Of a stretch of 64,000 bases of DNA, positions 6,502-14,850 are shown piece by piece. Position numbers and translations under genes: made by a program. The DNA comes from a virus: positions 1 through 64,000 of IMG/VR virus record IMGVR_UViG_3300044691_000429; one strand, 5' to 3'. The notes under the pieces are model-generated. The model searched no databases, had not been told where the DNA came from, and saw only the letters and a list, made by a program, of their open reading frames with translations. Position 1 is the first letter of the stretch, and each line of letters starts with the position of its first letter.

Positions 6502-6595
6502 GCGCAACAGAGTATCGCAACAGGGTTGCGCGGTCACTCCCTAGCGCGCTACTTTGAATCGCAACAAAGAAGCGATTGCATAAAGCGCAACAGGG
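6502..6595. promoter_or_regulatory. Divergent promoter with CGCAAC/GTTGCG operator array
   Basis: A palindrome CGCAAC-AGG-GTTGCG lies at 6516-6530. Its right half supplies -35 TTGCGC (6526-6531), followed after 18 bp by -10 TACTTT (6550-6555), driving 6603 rightward. Extra CGCAAC boxes are at 6503-6508, 6560-6565 and 6586-6591. Leftward, TACTCT in the palindrome flank gives a leaderless start at 6501. The same layout occurs at 15600-15639. Confidence 0.7.
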
Positions 6596-6602
6596 GGACC
6601 CG

Positions 6603-6923
6603 ATGACCCGCACCGCCCGCCGCACGATCCGCAGCATCCGCCGCAGCATCCGCGCCGCAGTCCAGGCCGGTCAGAAGCTCGTCACCGCCGTGCGCGGGGC
6701 GAGGTTCGGCGTGCTGGTCGCCCTGTTCGCCGCGATCGACCGGGGCGCCACCGTGCGGATCGGCTACGTCGACTCCAAGGGCGTCGCCTCCGTCCGCGAC
6801 ATCACCCCGCACCGCCTCGACCCCACCACCGCCGGGAACATCACCTGCCGCGCGTTCGACCACCGCGACGGCGAGGACACCACGTTCCGGGTCGACCGGA
6901 TGACCAGCCTGGGGGTCGGTTAG
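6603..6923 (+). CDS. Mini WYL-domain protein
   Basis: 106 residues. The basic N-terminus (TRTARRTIRSIRRSIRAA) is followed by a stretch with the hallmarks of a WYL ligand-sensing domain: ATVRIGYVDSKGVASVRDIT, then PHRL, a CRAFDHRDGEDTTFRVDRM core and a terminal Gly-rich end. WYL proteins bind nucleotides or nucleic acids and often regulate phage-defence loci. No separate HTH is present; the Arg-rich segment may bind nucleic acid. First gene of the rightward early operon under the operator array. Confidence 0.65.
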   Translation: MTRTARRTIRSIRRSIRAAVQAGQKLVTAVRGARFGVLVALFAAIDRGATVRIGYVDSKGVASVRDITPHRLDPTTAGNITCRAFDHRDGEDTTFRVDRMTSLGVG

Positions 6924-6947
6924 GCCGAGTTCAACGCGGTCGCCGAA

Positions 6948-7169
6948 GTGATCCCCGCGCCCTTCAAGTTCGCCGCACACCTGACCCCCGGCGACCGGAT
7001 CGCGCTGCACGGGTCGGATCAGACCGTCGCCTACGTCGAAAACTGGAGCGGACCGACGGCCGCCGTGTTCACCGACGTCACCGGCGACGACCCGTGGCTC
7101 CTCGACCCGGGCGCCCACGTCACCATCTGCCTCGCGCAGGAGATCCGATTTCCCAACCGCCCCGCCTGA
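6948..7169 (+). CDS. Hypothetical protein
   Basis: 73 residues, GTG start. The sequence FAAHLTPGDRIALHGSDQTV and AHVTICLAQEIRFP suggests a small beta-barrel. Second gene of the rightward early operon, 24 bases after the WYL gene. No family recognised. Confidence 0.5.
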   Translation: MIPAPFKFAAHLTPGDRIALHGSDQTVAYVENWSGPTAAVFTDVTGDDPWLLDPGAHVTICLAQEIRFPNRPA

Positions 7170-7203
7170 TCCCCCACCCGCCTAACGAAACCGAAGGCGC
7201 ACC

Positions 7204-7617
7204 ATGGACCAAACTTCGCGCGCCGCCTACGACCTCGTCCGGTCCTCCTGGATCGACCTGATCCGCCAGCATGGCTGGTCCGAGATCTACAACCGCGCGG
7301 AACTCGACCGGGCCCGCTCCCACTGGCGACAGTTCACCGACGGGGACGACTGGGTCGAGGCCGGGATCACCGCCCACCGCGCCCACTGGGACGGCTCCTG
7401 CAACCGCCCGACGTGCCAGCTCCACGGGGAGACCGAGCCGGCCGCCGCCGAGGACGAGGGCGACGGCGACTGGGGCGCCCCGGGACCGCTCAGCCTCGGC
7501 GACAGCTACCGGCCGGAGACCGACCCGGTGAAGATCCGCGTCCAGGAAGAAAACCTCGCCCGACTGCGCGCCCGGATGCGGGGGCTCCACGAGGAACAGG
7601 CGACTTGGACCCCCTAA
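7204..7617 (+). CDS. Hypothetical protein
   Basis: 137 residues, ATG with upstream GAAGGC. Contains a possible metal site (HWDGSCNRPTCQLH, about 63-76), an acidic middle and a C-terminal helix (QEENLARLRARMRGLHEE). Part of the early operon. Function unknown. Confidence 0.55.
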   Translation: MDQTSRAAYDLVRSSWIDLIRQHGWSEIYNRAELDRARSHWRQFTDGDDWVEAGITAHRAHWDGSCNRPTCQLHGETEPAAAEDEGDGDWGAPGPLSLGDSYRPETDPVKIRVQEENLARLRARMRGLHEEQATWTP

Positions 7618-7711
7618 CCCCCACCCCCGTCCCGGCCGTCTCCCCCAAGCGCGCGGCCGGGTCGGGTGGGGGGTGGCTGACCCGCTGACTGAGAAGGAAG
7701 GACCACCCGTC

Positions 7712-7954
7712 ATGACCCGAGGCACGCTCCACCCGGGAGTCGTCCGCTGTCCCCCGTATGCGATCGCCAGTCGCCGCCTCAACGCGTTCTCCGACACCGC
7801 GAGCCTTGAGCAGATCCAGGAGCAGATCAACGCGCGCCGCGCCGAAGTCCGCCCGCTGGAACGCCACATCGAATGGCTCGAAGACCTCCTCGCCCGGCGC
7901 ACGGAACACGTCGCCAACGGGGGCAACCCGCCCCGGGGCTACGACCCCGCCTGA
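7712..7954 (+). CDS. Small coiled-coil hypothetical protein
   Basis: 80 residues. ATG at 7712 was preferred over 7673 because AGAAGGAAGGA lies upstream at normal spacing. The middle, SLEQIQEQINARRAEVRPLE, is a predicted coiled coil. Function unknown. Confidence 0.6.
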   Translation: MTRGTLHPGVVRCPPYAIASRRLNAFSDTASLEQIQEQINARRAEVRPLERHIEWLEDLLARRTEHVANGGNPPRGYDPA

Positions 7955-7996
7955 CCACCACCTGCCCGCCGCACCATCCGATCAAGGAGCCACCGC

Positions 7997-8317
7997 ATGA
8001 GCATCGCCATCTCAACCTCAGTAGGACCGATGGACGTGGCCACCACCGAGCCCGTCCCCGGCCTGCACGTCTACGAGATCCCCGCTGGAGTCAGTCCCGA
8101 CTCGCCGTACCGCTGGATCCTCGCCCACCACGCGGGTGCCGCACTCGCCTCGTTCGAGACGGCCGAGGCGGCGACCCGGGCCGCCGAGAGCGTGGGCCCG
8201 CTCGCCGACTGGTCCCGGAACGCGATGACCACGGCCAATCAGGTCAGCTTCGGCGGCAACACCGAGCGCCTGATGGAGCTGCTCACCGAACACGGCGGCC
8301 AGCACCCCAACGCCTGA
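7997..8317 (+). CDS. Hypothetical protein
   Basis: 106 residues, ATG with AAGGAG-type ribosome binding site. HVYEIPAGVSPDSPYRWILA then a helical C-terminal half. No family recognised; early-operon gene. Confidence 0.55.
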   Translation: MSIAISTSVGPMDVATTEPVPGLHVYEIPAGVSPDSPYRWILAHHAGAALASFETAEAATRAAESVGPLADWSRNAMTTANQVSFGGNTERLMELLTEHGGQHPNA

Positions 8318-8403
8318 TCGCCACCCGGGTGCGCGGCCCCAGACGTGCGCCCTGCGAGGCACTCAGCCCGATCAGCCCGCCACTCGAAGAAAGGCACGAC
8401 CGC

Positions 8404-8802
8404 ATGATCCGCGAAGACCGCTTCCTGATCAGCCGCCGCCCGTATGCGGTGGACCTGTCCAGCCTGCGCGGCGACACCGCCCCCACGCCGAACGGCCGCC
8501 GGCCCAGCAGCTTCGACGGCCGCATCAACGCCGTCTGGTTCCGCCGCAAGCAGGGCACGACCGCCGCCTGCATCGGCACCCTGTGGGATCTCCAGTACCC
8601 CACCCCGGCCGACGCCACCGCCTTCCTGCTCGCGCACGAGGACGGCCGGTACGGAGGCGACTGCGAAGGCCGATGGGACGGCGACAGCTACTGGGGCAAC
8701 GTCACGCTCACCGTGCAGGAACAGCACCTGGCCACCCTCCGGCCGATGCTCGCCGCGTACCCCGCCATCCCGGCCGGCTACGACGGGTGGTGGAGATTCT
8801 GA
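8404..8802 (+). CDS. Hypothetical protein
   Basis: 132 residues, ATG with AAGAAAGG upstream. Aromatic-rich, with WFRRKQGTTAACIGTLWDLQ near the middle and a C-terminus ending WWRF. Its stop overlaps the next start (TGATG). Function unknown. Confidence 0.55.
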   Translation: MIREDRFLISRRPYAVDLSSLRGDTAPTPNGRRPSSFDGRINAVWFRRKQGTTAACIGTLWDLQYPTPADATAFLLAHEDGRYGGDCEGRWDGDSYWGNVTLTVQEQHLATLRPMLAAYPAIPAGYDGWWRF

Positions 8803-9008
8803 TGGCCGCCGAACCGATCACCGCCTGCCTGCTCCACGCCGACTTCCACACCATGGAATCGGGCTGCTGGGAGATCACCCTCAACTGGTACTTCGAGCAC
8901 CAGGAGTTGTCGCCCGCCGCCCAGCGAGCCGCCTATCAGGCCGCGGTGGAGCGCCGCATTCTCTACGGCCTGCGCACCCCGGCCGGACAGGAAGCCACCG
9001 ATGGCTGA
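8802..9008 (+). CDS. Small hypothetical protein
   Basis: 68 residues, coupled by overlap to both neighbours. CLLHADFHTMESGCWEITLN then a helix (SPAAQRAAYQAAVERR). Function unknown. Confidence 0.55.
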   Translation: MAAEPITACLLHADFHTMESGCWEITLNWYFEHQELSPAAQRAAYQAAVERRILYGLRTPAGQEATDG

Positions 9009-9177
9009 GCTGCACCAGCACCGCGACCCTCACGGCCGCCGCCTGTACGCGACCACCGACAACAACCGCATCGTCCTCGTTCTGACCACGCCCGCAGCAC
9101 CCGGCGCCGTCCGCGTCGAGTTCACCCCCGCCGAATGGCAGGCCCTCACCGACGCGATCAACGAGACCCCCGCCTAA
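9001..9177 (+). CDS. Small hypothetical protein
   Basis: 58 residues from ATG 9001, overlapping the previous gene by 8 bases. RRLYATTDNNRIVLVLTTP followed by a helix FTPAEWQALTDAINETP. Codon use is Streptomyces-like. Function unknown. Confidence 0.55.
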   Translation: MAELHQHRDPHGRRLYATTDNNRIVLVLTTPAAPGAVRVEFTPAEWQALTDAINETPA

Positions 9178-9209
9178 CCCCGCCGCCGTCCCGAGAGGAG
9201 CCCCCCGCC

Positions 9210-9434
9210 GTGTACCTCCACCAGTTGCGCGCCGCGATGGCCACGATCCGCGCCCGCTGGGAGCACGGGCACGACGGGCTCACCCCGGGGTGCGCGCTGT
9301 GCGCCGACGAGCAGGCCGAGGTGCGGGCGCTCATCGCCGTCGACCGGGCGCTGACGGGGCGGCACGAAACCCGCTGGCCGGCCCCGCACGGAACGTCCAC
9401 CATCAGGACCACCCACCAGAAAGGCCCGCTGTGA
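9210..9434 (+). CDS. Small hypothetical protein upstream of RNA ligase
   Basis: 74 residues, GTG after GAGAGGAG. Contains HGHDGLTPGCALCADEQAEV, a possible Cys/His metal site. Its stop overlaps the GTG of the RNA ligase gene, so the two are probably co-translated. Confidence 0.55.
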   Translation: MYLHQLRAAMATIRARWEHGHDGLTPGCALCADEQAEVRALIAVDRALTGRHETRWPAPHGTSTIRTTHQKGPL

Positions 9435-10558
9435 CCCAGCTCGACAGCCTCATCCCGCCCGCAGACCTGGCCGCCGCGATCGAGGCTGGCCACGTCACCC
9501 GCAAGACCCACCCGGCGCTGCCTCTCTCGATCTACACCTACACGCGGGAGTGCCAGTACGGGCACATCTGGACGCCGGTCACGATGCGGTGCCGCGGCCT
9601 GATCTCTGACGACGTGTCCGGCGAGGTGGTGGCCCTGCCGTTCCCGAAGATTTTCGTGACCGGCATGCACGGCGTCTTCGATTTCGCGCCGCCGCTCCCG
9701 GCCGAGCCGTTCGAGATCTTCGAGAAGGCCGACGGCTCGCTGATCATCGCGTTCTACTACGACGGCCGGTGGCACGCCGCGTCCAAGGGCTCGTTCATCA
9801 GCGAGCAGGCCGTGTGGGCGCAGGAAGTCCTCGACAGCGCGGACCTGAGCGGCCTCGACACGGGCCTGACGCACCTGGCCGAGGCGATCTACCCGGCCAA
9901 CCGCATCGTCGTGGACTACGGCTCGCGCGAAGAGCTGATGCTGCTGGCCGCCTACCGGCCGGCCGACGGGACCGAAGCCCCGCTGTCCGAGGTGGCCTCC
10001 CAGTGGAAGCCGGTCGGCCCCGTCGTCCGGTCGTGGGGCCTGAGCGATGGTCTCGCCGAGCTGGAGCAGCTTGCCGTCGCGAGCACGACTCTCGCCGGCG
10101 CCACGGTCGGCGGCACCGAAGAGGAGGGCTACGTCATCCGGTACGCCTCCGGTGCCCGCGCGAAGATCAAGCTGTCCGCCTACCTGACGCTGCACAAGCT
10201 GTTCACCGGCACCAACGAGCGCACCATCTGGGAGGTGCTGGCGTCCGGTCAGGAGCCCGCCGTGCTGTTCGACCAGGTCCCGGACGAGTTCGCCGACTGG
10301 GCCCGTGGGATCGCGGCCGGCCTGCGCGAGCAGCACGACCTGCTCGTTGGCGAGGCCACCGACGCCTACGGAACCGTCATGGCGACGCTCCCCGCCGACC
10401 CCGACCGGAAGACCTTCGCGCTGGCCGCGGTGAAGTCCGAGTACCGGTCCGCCCTGTTCCTCGTCCACGACGGCCGCGACAAGGCGGTCGGCGACTGGGC
10501 GTGGAAGCAGATCAAGCCCCGCGGCGACAAGCCGTTCAAGAACGACGAGGAAGGCTGA
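9431..10558 (+). CDS. T4 Rnl1-like RNA ligase
   Basis: 375 residues, GTG start overlapping the upstream stop. The nucleotidyltransferase motif I is EKADGSLII (about residues 97-105), with Lys98 the predicted AMP-accepting lysine. Motif Ia-like AASKGSF follows, then VDYGSREELMLLAAYR (motif III region), EEEGYVIRY (motif IV) and ARAKIKLSAYLTLHKL (motif V; both lysines present). This order and the LHKL ending fit the T4 Rnl1 family, which re-joins broken tRNA. The next gene encodes the matching end-healing enzyme, so the pair forms an RNA-repair cassette. Confidence 0.9.
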   Translation: MTQLDSLIPPADLAAAIEAGHVTRKTHPALPLSIYTYTRECQYGHIWTPVTMRCRGLISDDVSGEVVALPFPKIFVTGMHGVFDFAPPLPAEPFEIFEKADGSLIIAFYYDGRWHAASKGSFISEQAVWAQEVLDSADLSGLDTGLTHLAEAIYPANRIVVDYGSREELMLLAAYRPADGTEAPLSEVASQWKPVGPVVRSWGLSDGLAELEQLAVASTTLAGATVGGTEEEGYVIRYASGARAKIKLSAYLTLHKLFTGTNERTIWEVLASGQEPAVLFDQVPDEFADWARGIAAGLREQHDLLVGEATDAYGTVMATLPADPDRKTFALAAVKSEYRSALFLVHDGRDKAVGDWAWKQIKPRGDKPFKNDEEG

Positions 10559-10559
10559 C

Positions 10560-11477
10560 ATGCCCACGATCCACGTCATGACCGGGTTGCCAGCAAGCGG
10601 CAAAACAACGGCGGCCCGCCAGATGCTCGCCGAGTCCAAGGGCCGCATCCGGCGCGTCAACCTGGACGACCTGCGGGCGATGCTCGACTACTCCGGCACC
10701 GGTGAGCGGGTGTGGTCCCACGCCCACGAGCAGACCGCGCTGGGCATCCAGGACTCTGCGGTGCGCGAGGCCATAGCGGGCGGCTTCGATGTCGTGGTCG
10801 ACAACACGCACCTGACGCCGCATATCCCGAAGCGCCTCAAGGCCGCCGCGCTCGGGCAGGCCGCATTCCAGGTGCACGACTTCACCGGCGTGCCCATCGA
10901 GGAGTGCCTGCGCCGGGATGCCGTCCGGGAGGTGTCGGTCGGCGAAGACGTGATCCGCAAGCTGCACGCCAACCACGTCAAGGCCACCCGCAACGGCTGG
11001 CGCCTCACCGATGCGTGGATGAACGACGCCCCGGCCGTCGAGCACTACGTGCCCGACGTCTCGCTGCCGTCCGCGATCATGTGCGACATCGACGGGACCC
11101 TCGCGCTCATGGGCGACCGCGGCCCGTTCGACTTCGCCCGCTGCGGCGAAGACCTCCTCAACGAGTCCGTGCGCCGGGCGCTCGTCTCGTTTCGCCTGGC
11201 GAACGACGACCGGATCGTCCTGCTGTCCGGCCGCGGCGACGACTTCCGTACCGAGACCGAGGCGTGGTTGGCCAAGCACGACGTGCCGTTCGACGAGTTG
11301 TGGATGCGCGCGACCGGCGACTCCCGCCGGGACGACATCGTGAAGGCCGAGCTGTTCAACGAGCACGTCAGGAACCGGTTCCACGTGCGGGTCAGCCTGG
11401 ACGACCGCGACAGGGTCGTGGCCCTCTGGCGGCGCATGGGGCTGCCGACGTGGCAGGTCAACTACGGAGCCTTCTAG
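10560..11477 (+). CDS. Polynucleotide kinase-phosphatase (T4 Pnkp-like)
   Basis: 305 residues. N-terminal kinase: GLPASGKTT P-loop (about 9-17), VNLDDLRAMLDY and DNTHLTP. C-terminal acylphosphatase of the DxDGT/HAD type: MCDIDGTLA (about 174-182), LLSGRGDDFR, and the terminal LDDRDRVVALWRRMGLPTWQ. This is the domain order of T4 Pnkp, which removes 3'/cyclic phosphates and adds 5' phosphate so that Rnl1 can seal. One base separates it from the ligase gene. The predicted role is repair of tRNA cut by host anticodon nucleases. Confidence 0.92.
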   Translation: MPTIHVMTGLPASGKTTAARQMLAESKGRIRRVNLDDLRAMLDYSGTGERVWSHAHEQTALGIQDSAVREAIAGGFDVVVDNTHLTPHIPKRLKAAALGQAAFQVHDFTGVPIEECLRRDAVREVSVGEDVIRKLHANHVKATRNGWRLTDAWMNDAPAVEHYVPDVSLPSAIMCDIDGTLALMGDRGPFDFARCGEDLLNESVRRALVSFRLANDDRIVLLSGRGDDFRTETEAWLAKHDVPFDELWMRATGDSRRDDIVKAELFNEHVRNRFHVRVSLDDRDRVVALWRRMGLPTWQVNYGAF

Positions 11478-11696
11478 CCGCGACCACCCCTACCCCGCCA
11501 CCCGGGGCGAAACCCGGGCGAGGGCGGGCGGGGCGGGGCAGGATGACCGCTCCCCCCGCGCGTAACGGTCGGCCGACCGCGGGGGAGTTGGCCCCCTTCG
11601 CTCCCGTCATCCGAGGCCCGTTACCGGCGGTAGCCTCGTATAATTTCCCTTGTAAGTCCCTAAGTTGCCGACGCGTCAGCCGCCCAAGGAGAGCCC
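11478..11696 (+). promoter_or_regulatory. Promoter region of the recombinase operon
   Basis: This gap holds a perfect 14-bp palindrome CGGTCGGCCGACCG (11566-11579), an inverted pair GTAACGG (11562-11568)/CCGTTAC (11618-11624), and a consensus -10 TATAAT (11639-11644), rare in such GC-rich DNA. No good -35 is visible at normal spacing, so activation may be needed. The next gene starts 53 bases after the -10. Confidence 0.55.
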
Positions 11697-12530
11697 GTGG
11701 AATCCTCTCGATCCCTCGCCGCAGTGCCACCGCAGTCGGACCGGAAGCCTCGTAGCTACGAGGAGATCGTGCGCGCGATCTACAACGACCGACGTGCCGA
11801 CCTCAAGCAGCGGGAGTTGCTTATGGCGGTGGCCTACGCCCTGTACGTGGCACGCGAAGAGGGGGTGAGCCCGCTACGGGAGGCCCGCCGGGTGCTGGGG
11901 CGCGAGAGCGGCCTCGCGCGGTACGACCAACTGATGCAGGCAGACCTACCCCGCTACGAGTCGCCGAGGGAAGCCGGGAACTGGGGACCCAGCAACGCCC
12001 CGTCGTGCGAGGCCCCGCGCCTGCGCCCGTACCGGCAACGCCTCGGCAAGTCCAGCGAGCCGGACCCCACCGCCCCGGTTCCCATCCGCCCCTACGAACT
12101 GCCCCCGGAGCTGGCCGCGCTGAAGGAACAGGCAATGGCGACGTACACGCCGCCTCGGGACTGGCGAACAGAGGACGGCGTGTGTGGCGCCCAGTCTCAC
12201 CACAAGGTCATCGAGAAGGACCCGCGCACCGGATGGATCACCCCGCGCTGGTTCTGCAAGCGGCACAAGGACCACGCCGACCGTGTGGCCGAGCAGGTCC
12301 GTGCACAGAACGAAGCCGCGCCCGAGCCGGTCCCCAATCGCGGCGGGCTGCTGCCCTGCTACTTCAAAGCCGACTGGGAGAAGGTCTACCGCCACTACGT
12401 CGGGGAGTTCTGGGAGCCCCCGAAGTACGGGCTGTGCGCAGACGACTGGCCGACGCCCGGCGAGTCATTCACGGCGCACCGGCGCCTGCGCATGGTCCTC
12501 AGCGTTGACGACTCCGAGGGCCAGTCGTGA
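11697..12530 (+). CDS. Hypothetical protein coupled to the recombinase
   Basis: 277 residues, GTG after AAGGAGAG. YEEIVRAIYNDRRADLKQRE and LREARRVLGRESGL look like a helical, possibly DNA-binding N-terminus; the middle is Pro-rich; DGVCGAQSHH and WFCKRHKDH suggest a zinc site. Its stop overlaps the GTG of the tyrosine recombinase (GTGA), so it may be a recombination accessory factor. That role is inference from position only. Confidence 0.5.
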   Translation: MESSRSLAAVPPQSDRKPRSYEEIVRAIYNDRRADLKQRELLMAVAYALYVAREEGVSPLREARRVLGRESGLARYDQLMQADLPRYESPREAGNWGPSNAPSCEAPRLRPYRQRLGKSSEPDPTAPVPIRPYELPPELAALKEQAMATYTPPRDWRTEDGVCGAQSHHKVIEKDPRTGWITPRWFCKRHKDHADRVAEQVRAQNEAAPEPVPNRGGLLPCYFKADWEKVYRHYVGEFWEPPKYGLCADDWPTPGESFTAHRRLRMVLSVDDSEGQS

Positions 12531-13687
12531 CCAACGAGTCCGAGGGGGTGGTCGACGCGGAGCTTGTGGACGGCGACCATCTCCCCGCCATCGCTCCGGC
12601 GCCTGCCGAAGTGATGACCGCCCGCCCATTGGTCGACCGGCACACGATCCTCGTTCCCGGCCAGGCCATCCCGACCGAGGCGGACCAGCCGACGTACACC
12701 GAGCGGGACCTGTACGTCTCCGAGGCCACGGCAGAGCGGCTGAAGAACAAGTCGAAGCCGCGCAACACCAGCCGGAACTACGAGTCGCAGCGGGAGATCT
12801 TCCGGAAGTGGTGCCAGGACCACGGGCGCGTCGCCAAGCCGTGCACCACCGCTACCTACGTGGAGTACGTCAACCACCTCATCGACACCGGCCGTGCCCC
12901 CAACGCGATCAGCGTCGCCATGTCCGCGATCCGCACGTGGATGCCCGACGACAAGAAGCCCGGCACGACCGAGGCGCGCGGCATGCTCAACGAGTACCGG
13001 AAGGAGTGGAACAAGCGCGTCGGCGTGAAGAAGGCCCCCGCGATCACGGAAGAGATGCTGCGCGCCATGATCGCCACCTGCGACCCGACCGAGCCCACCG
13101 GCATCCGCGACCGGTGCGTCCTCCTCCTCGGCCGGGGCGCCCTCAACCGCAGGATCGAACTCGCCGACCTCACCATCGGCAACGTCACCATCGAAGCGGA
13201 CGGCGTCGCCCTCTGGTTCTCGTCGTCCAAGACGGACCAGGAGGCCAAGGGCGAGGAGACGTTCATCCCCGCCTGGGACGACCCCGCCATCGATCCGGTA
13301 CGCGCAACCCGGGCCTGGCTCGACGTGCTGCACCACCTCGGCGTCCACGACGGCGCCCTGTTCCGCGCGCTCACCAAGGGGGGCACGCTCCAGTCCCGGG
13401 TGACGGCGACCGAGCGGGGCGAGCACGTCACCGGGGACGCTATCAACGAGTGGGTGCGCGGCCGGGCCCAGACCGCCGGGCTGGCCGGCTGGAAGAAGGT
13501 CACCGCCCACGGGCTGCGGCGGGGAGGCGCCCAGGCCATCTCCGACGCGGGGGGCGACCCCACGACGCAGGGTCGGTGGAAGCCGGGATCGGCCACGGTG
13601 AAGCGCGAGTACCTCGACCGGGCGCAGTCCCGGGCGAACAACCCGTGGCTGAAGCTGGCGAGGCCGCCGAGGGACGAGGACGCCTGA
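12527..13687 (+). CDS. Tyrosine recombinase/integrase
   Basis: 386 residues. A core-binding domain (TSRNYESQREIFRKW onward, about 80-165) precedes the catalytic domain: Arg in GALNRRIELADL, Lys in SSSKTDQ, H-x-x-R in TAHGLRRGGA, Trp in QGRWKPGS (replacing the second His) and the nucleophile Tyr in KREYLDRA. All key residues are present, so it is probably active. It may integrate the element or resolve dimers. A hairpin terminator and a gene-free stretch, a possible attP, follow. Confidence 0.9.
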   Translation: MTNESEGVVDAELVDGDHLPAIAPAPAEVMTARPLVDRHTILVPGQAIPTEADQPTYTERDLYVSEATAERLKNKSKPRNTSRNYESQREIFRKWCQDHGRVAKPCTTATYVEYVNHLIDTGRAPNAISVAMSAIRTWMPDDKKPGTTEARGMLNEYRKEWNKRVGVKKAPAITEEMLRAMIATCDPTEPTGIRDRCVLLLGRGALNRRIELADLTIGNVTIEADGVALWFSSSKTDQEAKGEETFIPAWDDPAIDPVRATRAWLDVLHHLGVHDGALFRALTKGGTLQSRVTATERGEHVTGDAINEWVRGRAQTAGLAGWKKVTAHGLRRGGAQAISDAGGDPTTQGRWKPGSATVKREYLDRAQSRANNPWLKLARPPRDEDA

Positions 13688-13706
13688 CGCCCCCCACGCG
13701 CGAAAA

Positions 13707-13733
13707 CCGCCCGCCTCTCGGGGAGGCGGGCGG
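13707..13733 (+). terminator. Terminator of the recombinase gene
   Basis: CCGCCCGCCTC (13707-13717) pairs perfectly with GAGGCGGGCGG (13723-13733) around a 5-base loop, 20 bases after the stop codon. Confidence 0.8.
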
Positions 13734-13888
13734 GCGGCAGCGTAGTTGGCGGGGGGCCCTGGGTTCAACCCATCCCGGGAGCACGGGGTTCACGCGGGCC
13801 CTCCATGGACCGCCCGGCGATCAACCGGGCGATGCTCCATCGCGCACCAGTGTGGCACGGGGCGCCGACAGCGGGCGGACACGCCGAA

Positions 13889-13928
13889 AGCCGCCCCCGC
13901 CCGCCAGTTACGGCAGGAGGGGGCGGCT
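13889..13928. terminator. Hairpin terminator
   Basis: AGCCGCCCCC (13889-13898) and GGGGGCGGCT (13919-13928) form a perfect 10-bp stem with a 20-base loop. Confidence 0.5.
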
Positions 13929-14033
13929 CGGCGTCTCCGAGCCCTTCGCCGCCGCGTCACAGTCCCATCACAACGCGCACACGCCCGCCGCACCCGCGCC
14001 ACACTCCCCGGGACACCACACCCAGGGGGGAAC

Positions 14034-14384
14034 ATGCGCCACCGCACCACCATGACCGCGCTCGCACTCGCCGCGGCCGGGTTACTGCTCGCCGGCTGCT
14101 CGTCCGGTACAAGCGGGACCCCGCCGGCCGTCACCAGCACTTCGCCGCCAATGGTCACCGCGCGGACGCCGTTCAAGATGCCCAGCCATTCGCCCGAGCC
14201 GCTGTCGACTCTGGCCACGGATCCGGACACCGCGGCCTGCTACAAGGCGATCAAGGCTCAGTACGAACCGGGGACGATCACCCTCACTGGCGCTCCGACC
14301 GAGCCCCCGGCTTGCCAGAGTCTCACCACCGACCAGGTGTCGGAGATCGCGACGGCCGTTATCAACGACCAGTTGGGACTCTGA
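14034..14384 (+). CDS. Small lipoprotein
   Basis: 116 residues. Basic N-terminus MRHRTT, hydrophobic ALALAAAGLL and lipobox LLAGC give a clear lipoprotein signal with Cys about residue 21. A Ser/Thr/Pro linker is followed by a small domain with two Cys (AACYKAIKAQYEPGTITL and PPACQSLTTDQ) that may form a disulfide. Ribosome binding site GGGGGG. Surface lipoproteins in temperate elements often block superinfection; that is a guess here. Confidence 0.75.
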   Translation: MRHRTTMTALALAAAGLLLAGCSSGTSGTPPAVTSTSPPMVTARTPFKMPSHSPEPLSTLATDPDTAACYKAIKAQYEPGTITLTGAPTEPPACQSLTTDQVSEIATAVINDQLGL

Positions 14385-14475
14385 GTCGGCGCGCGCCGGC
14401 CCGGCCACCAGCAGGACGGTGGCGGCACGGGGCGTGTTCCGGGTCAGCGCGGCCGGCGAGCGGCCGACTGGCGCG

Positions 14476-14721
14476 TCAGCCGCTGTACTGGTCTGTGTAC
14501 ACCGGCCCGCCCGGTTTCGACTCACACCCCTCGGACGCGCCCGGGGTGCCGAAGTGCGTGACCACGAGGCCGTATCCCTGCATGGTGCCGCAGCCTTTGT
14601 CGGTCCAGCGTTGTGCGGCGATCGTCCAGGCGAGGAGTAGCAGGATCACGAATCCGGCGATTGTGGTGCGGCGTCGCATCCAGGGCTTGTCGGCGCCGGG
14701 GGTGGTGCTGGTGTCCGTCAT
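14476..14721 (-). CDS. Small single-span membrane protein
   Basis: 81 residues. One transmembrane segment, IAGFVILLLLAWTIAA (about 21-36), then a short domain with two Cys (KGCGTMQGYG and EGCESKPGG). Convergent with the lipoprotein gene. Function unknown. Confidence 0.6.
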   Translation of the reverse strand: MTDTSTTPGADKPWMRRRTTIAGFVILLLLAWTIAAQRWTDKGCGTMQGYGLVVTHFGTPGASEGCESKPGGPVYTDQYSG

Positions 14722-14850
14722 GCGCGCGATTGTGCATGCGTTGGAGGTGCGTGGTGGGCGAAGTGATCGGTCCGTGACATGCCGCCGCCCCGTTGCCGGA
14801 TCACACGGCGGCGGGGCGGGAGGGTGGGCAGCCGGTAGTCAGGATGCTGT

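Larger units (their letters stand above)
13688..14033. other. Non-coding stretch after the recombinase, candidate attP
   Basis: About 345 bases without a convincing gene. It contains a terminator (13707-13733), a tRNA T-loop-like string GGGTTCAACCC near 13761-13771, a hairpin CGCCCGG/CCGGGCG at 13813-13833 and a second terminator (13889-13928). Many actinobacterial integrases use attP next to int that copies a tRNA 3' end, so an attachment site here is possible but unproven. Confidence 0.35.

Noticed and set aside
9158-10660. Long open frame on the minus strand opposite the RNA ligase
   Set aside because: GC-rich mirror of the ligase gene; Val/Arg/Gly-rich composition and no motif.
13755-13800. 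tRNA gene after the recombinase
   Set aside because: Only a T-loop-like string is present; no acceptor, D-arm or anticodon arm could be folded.
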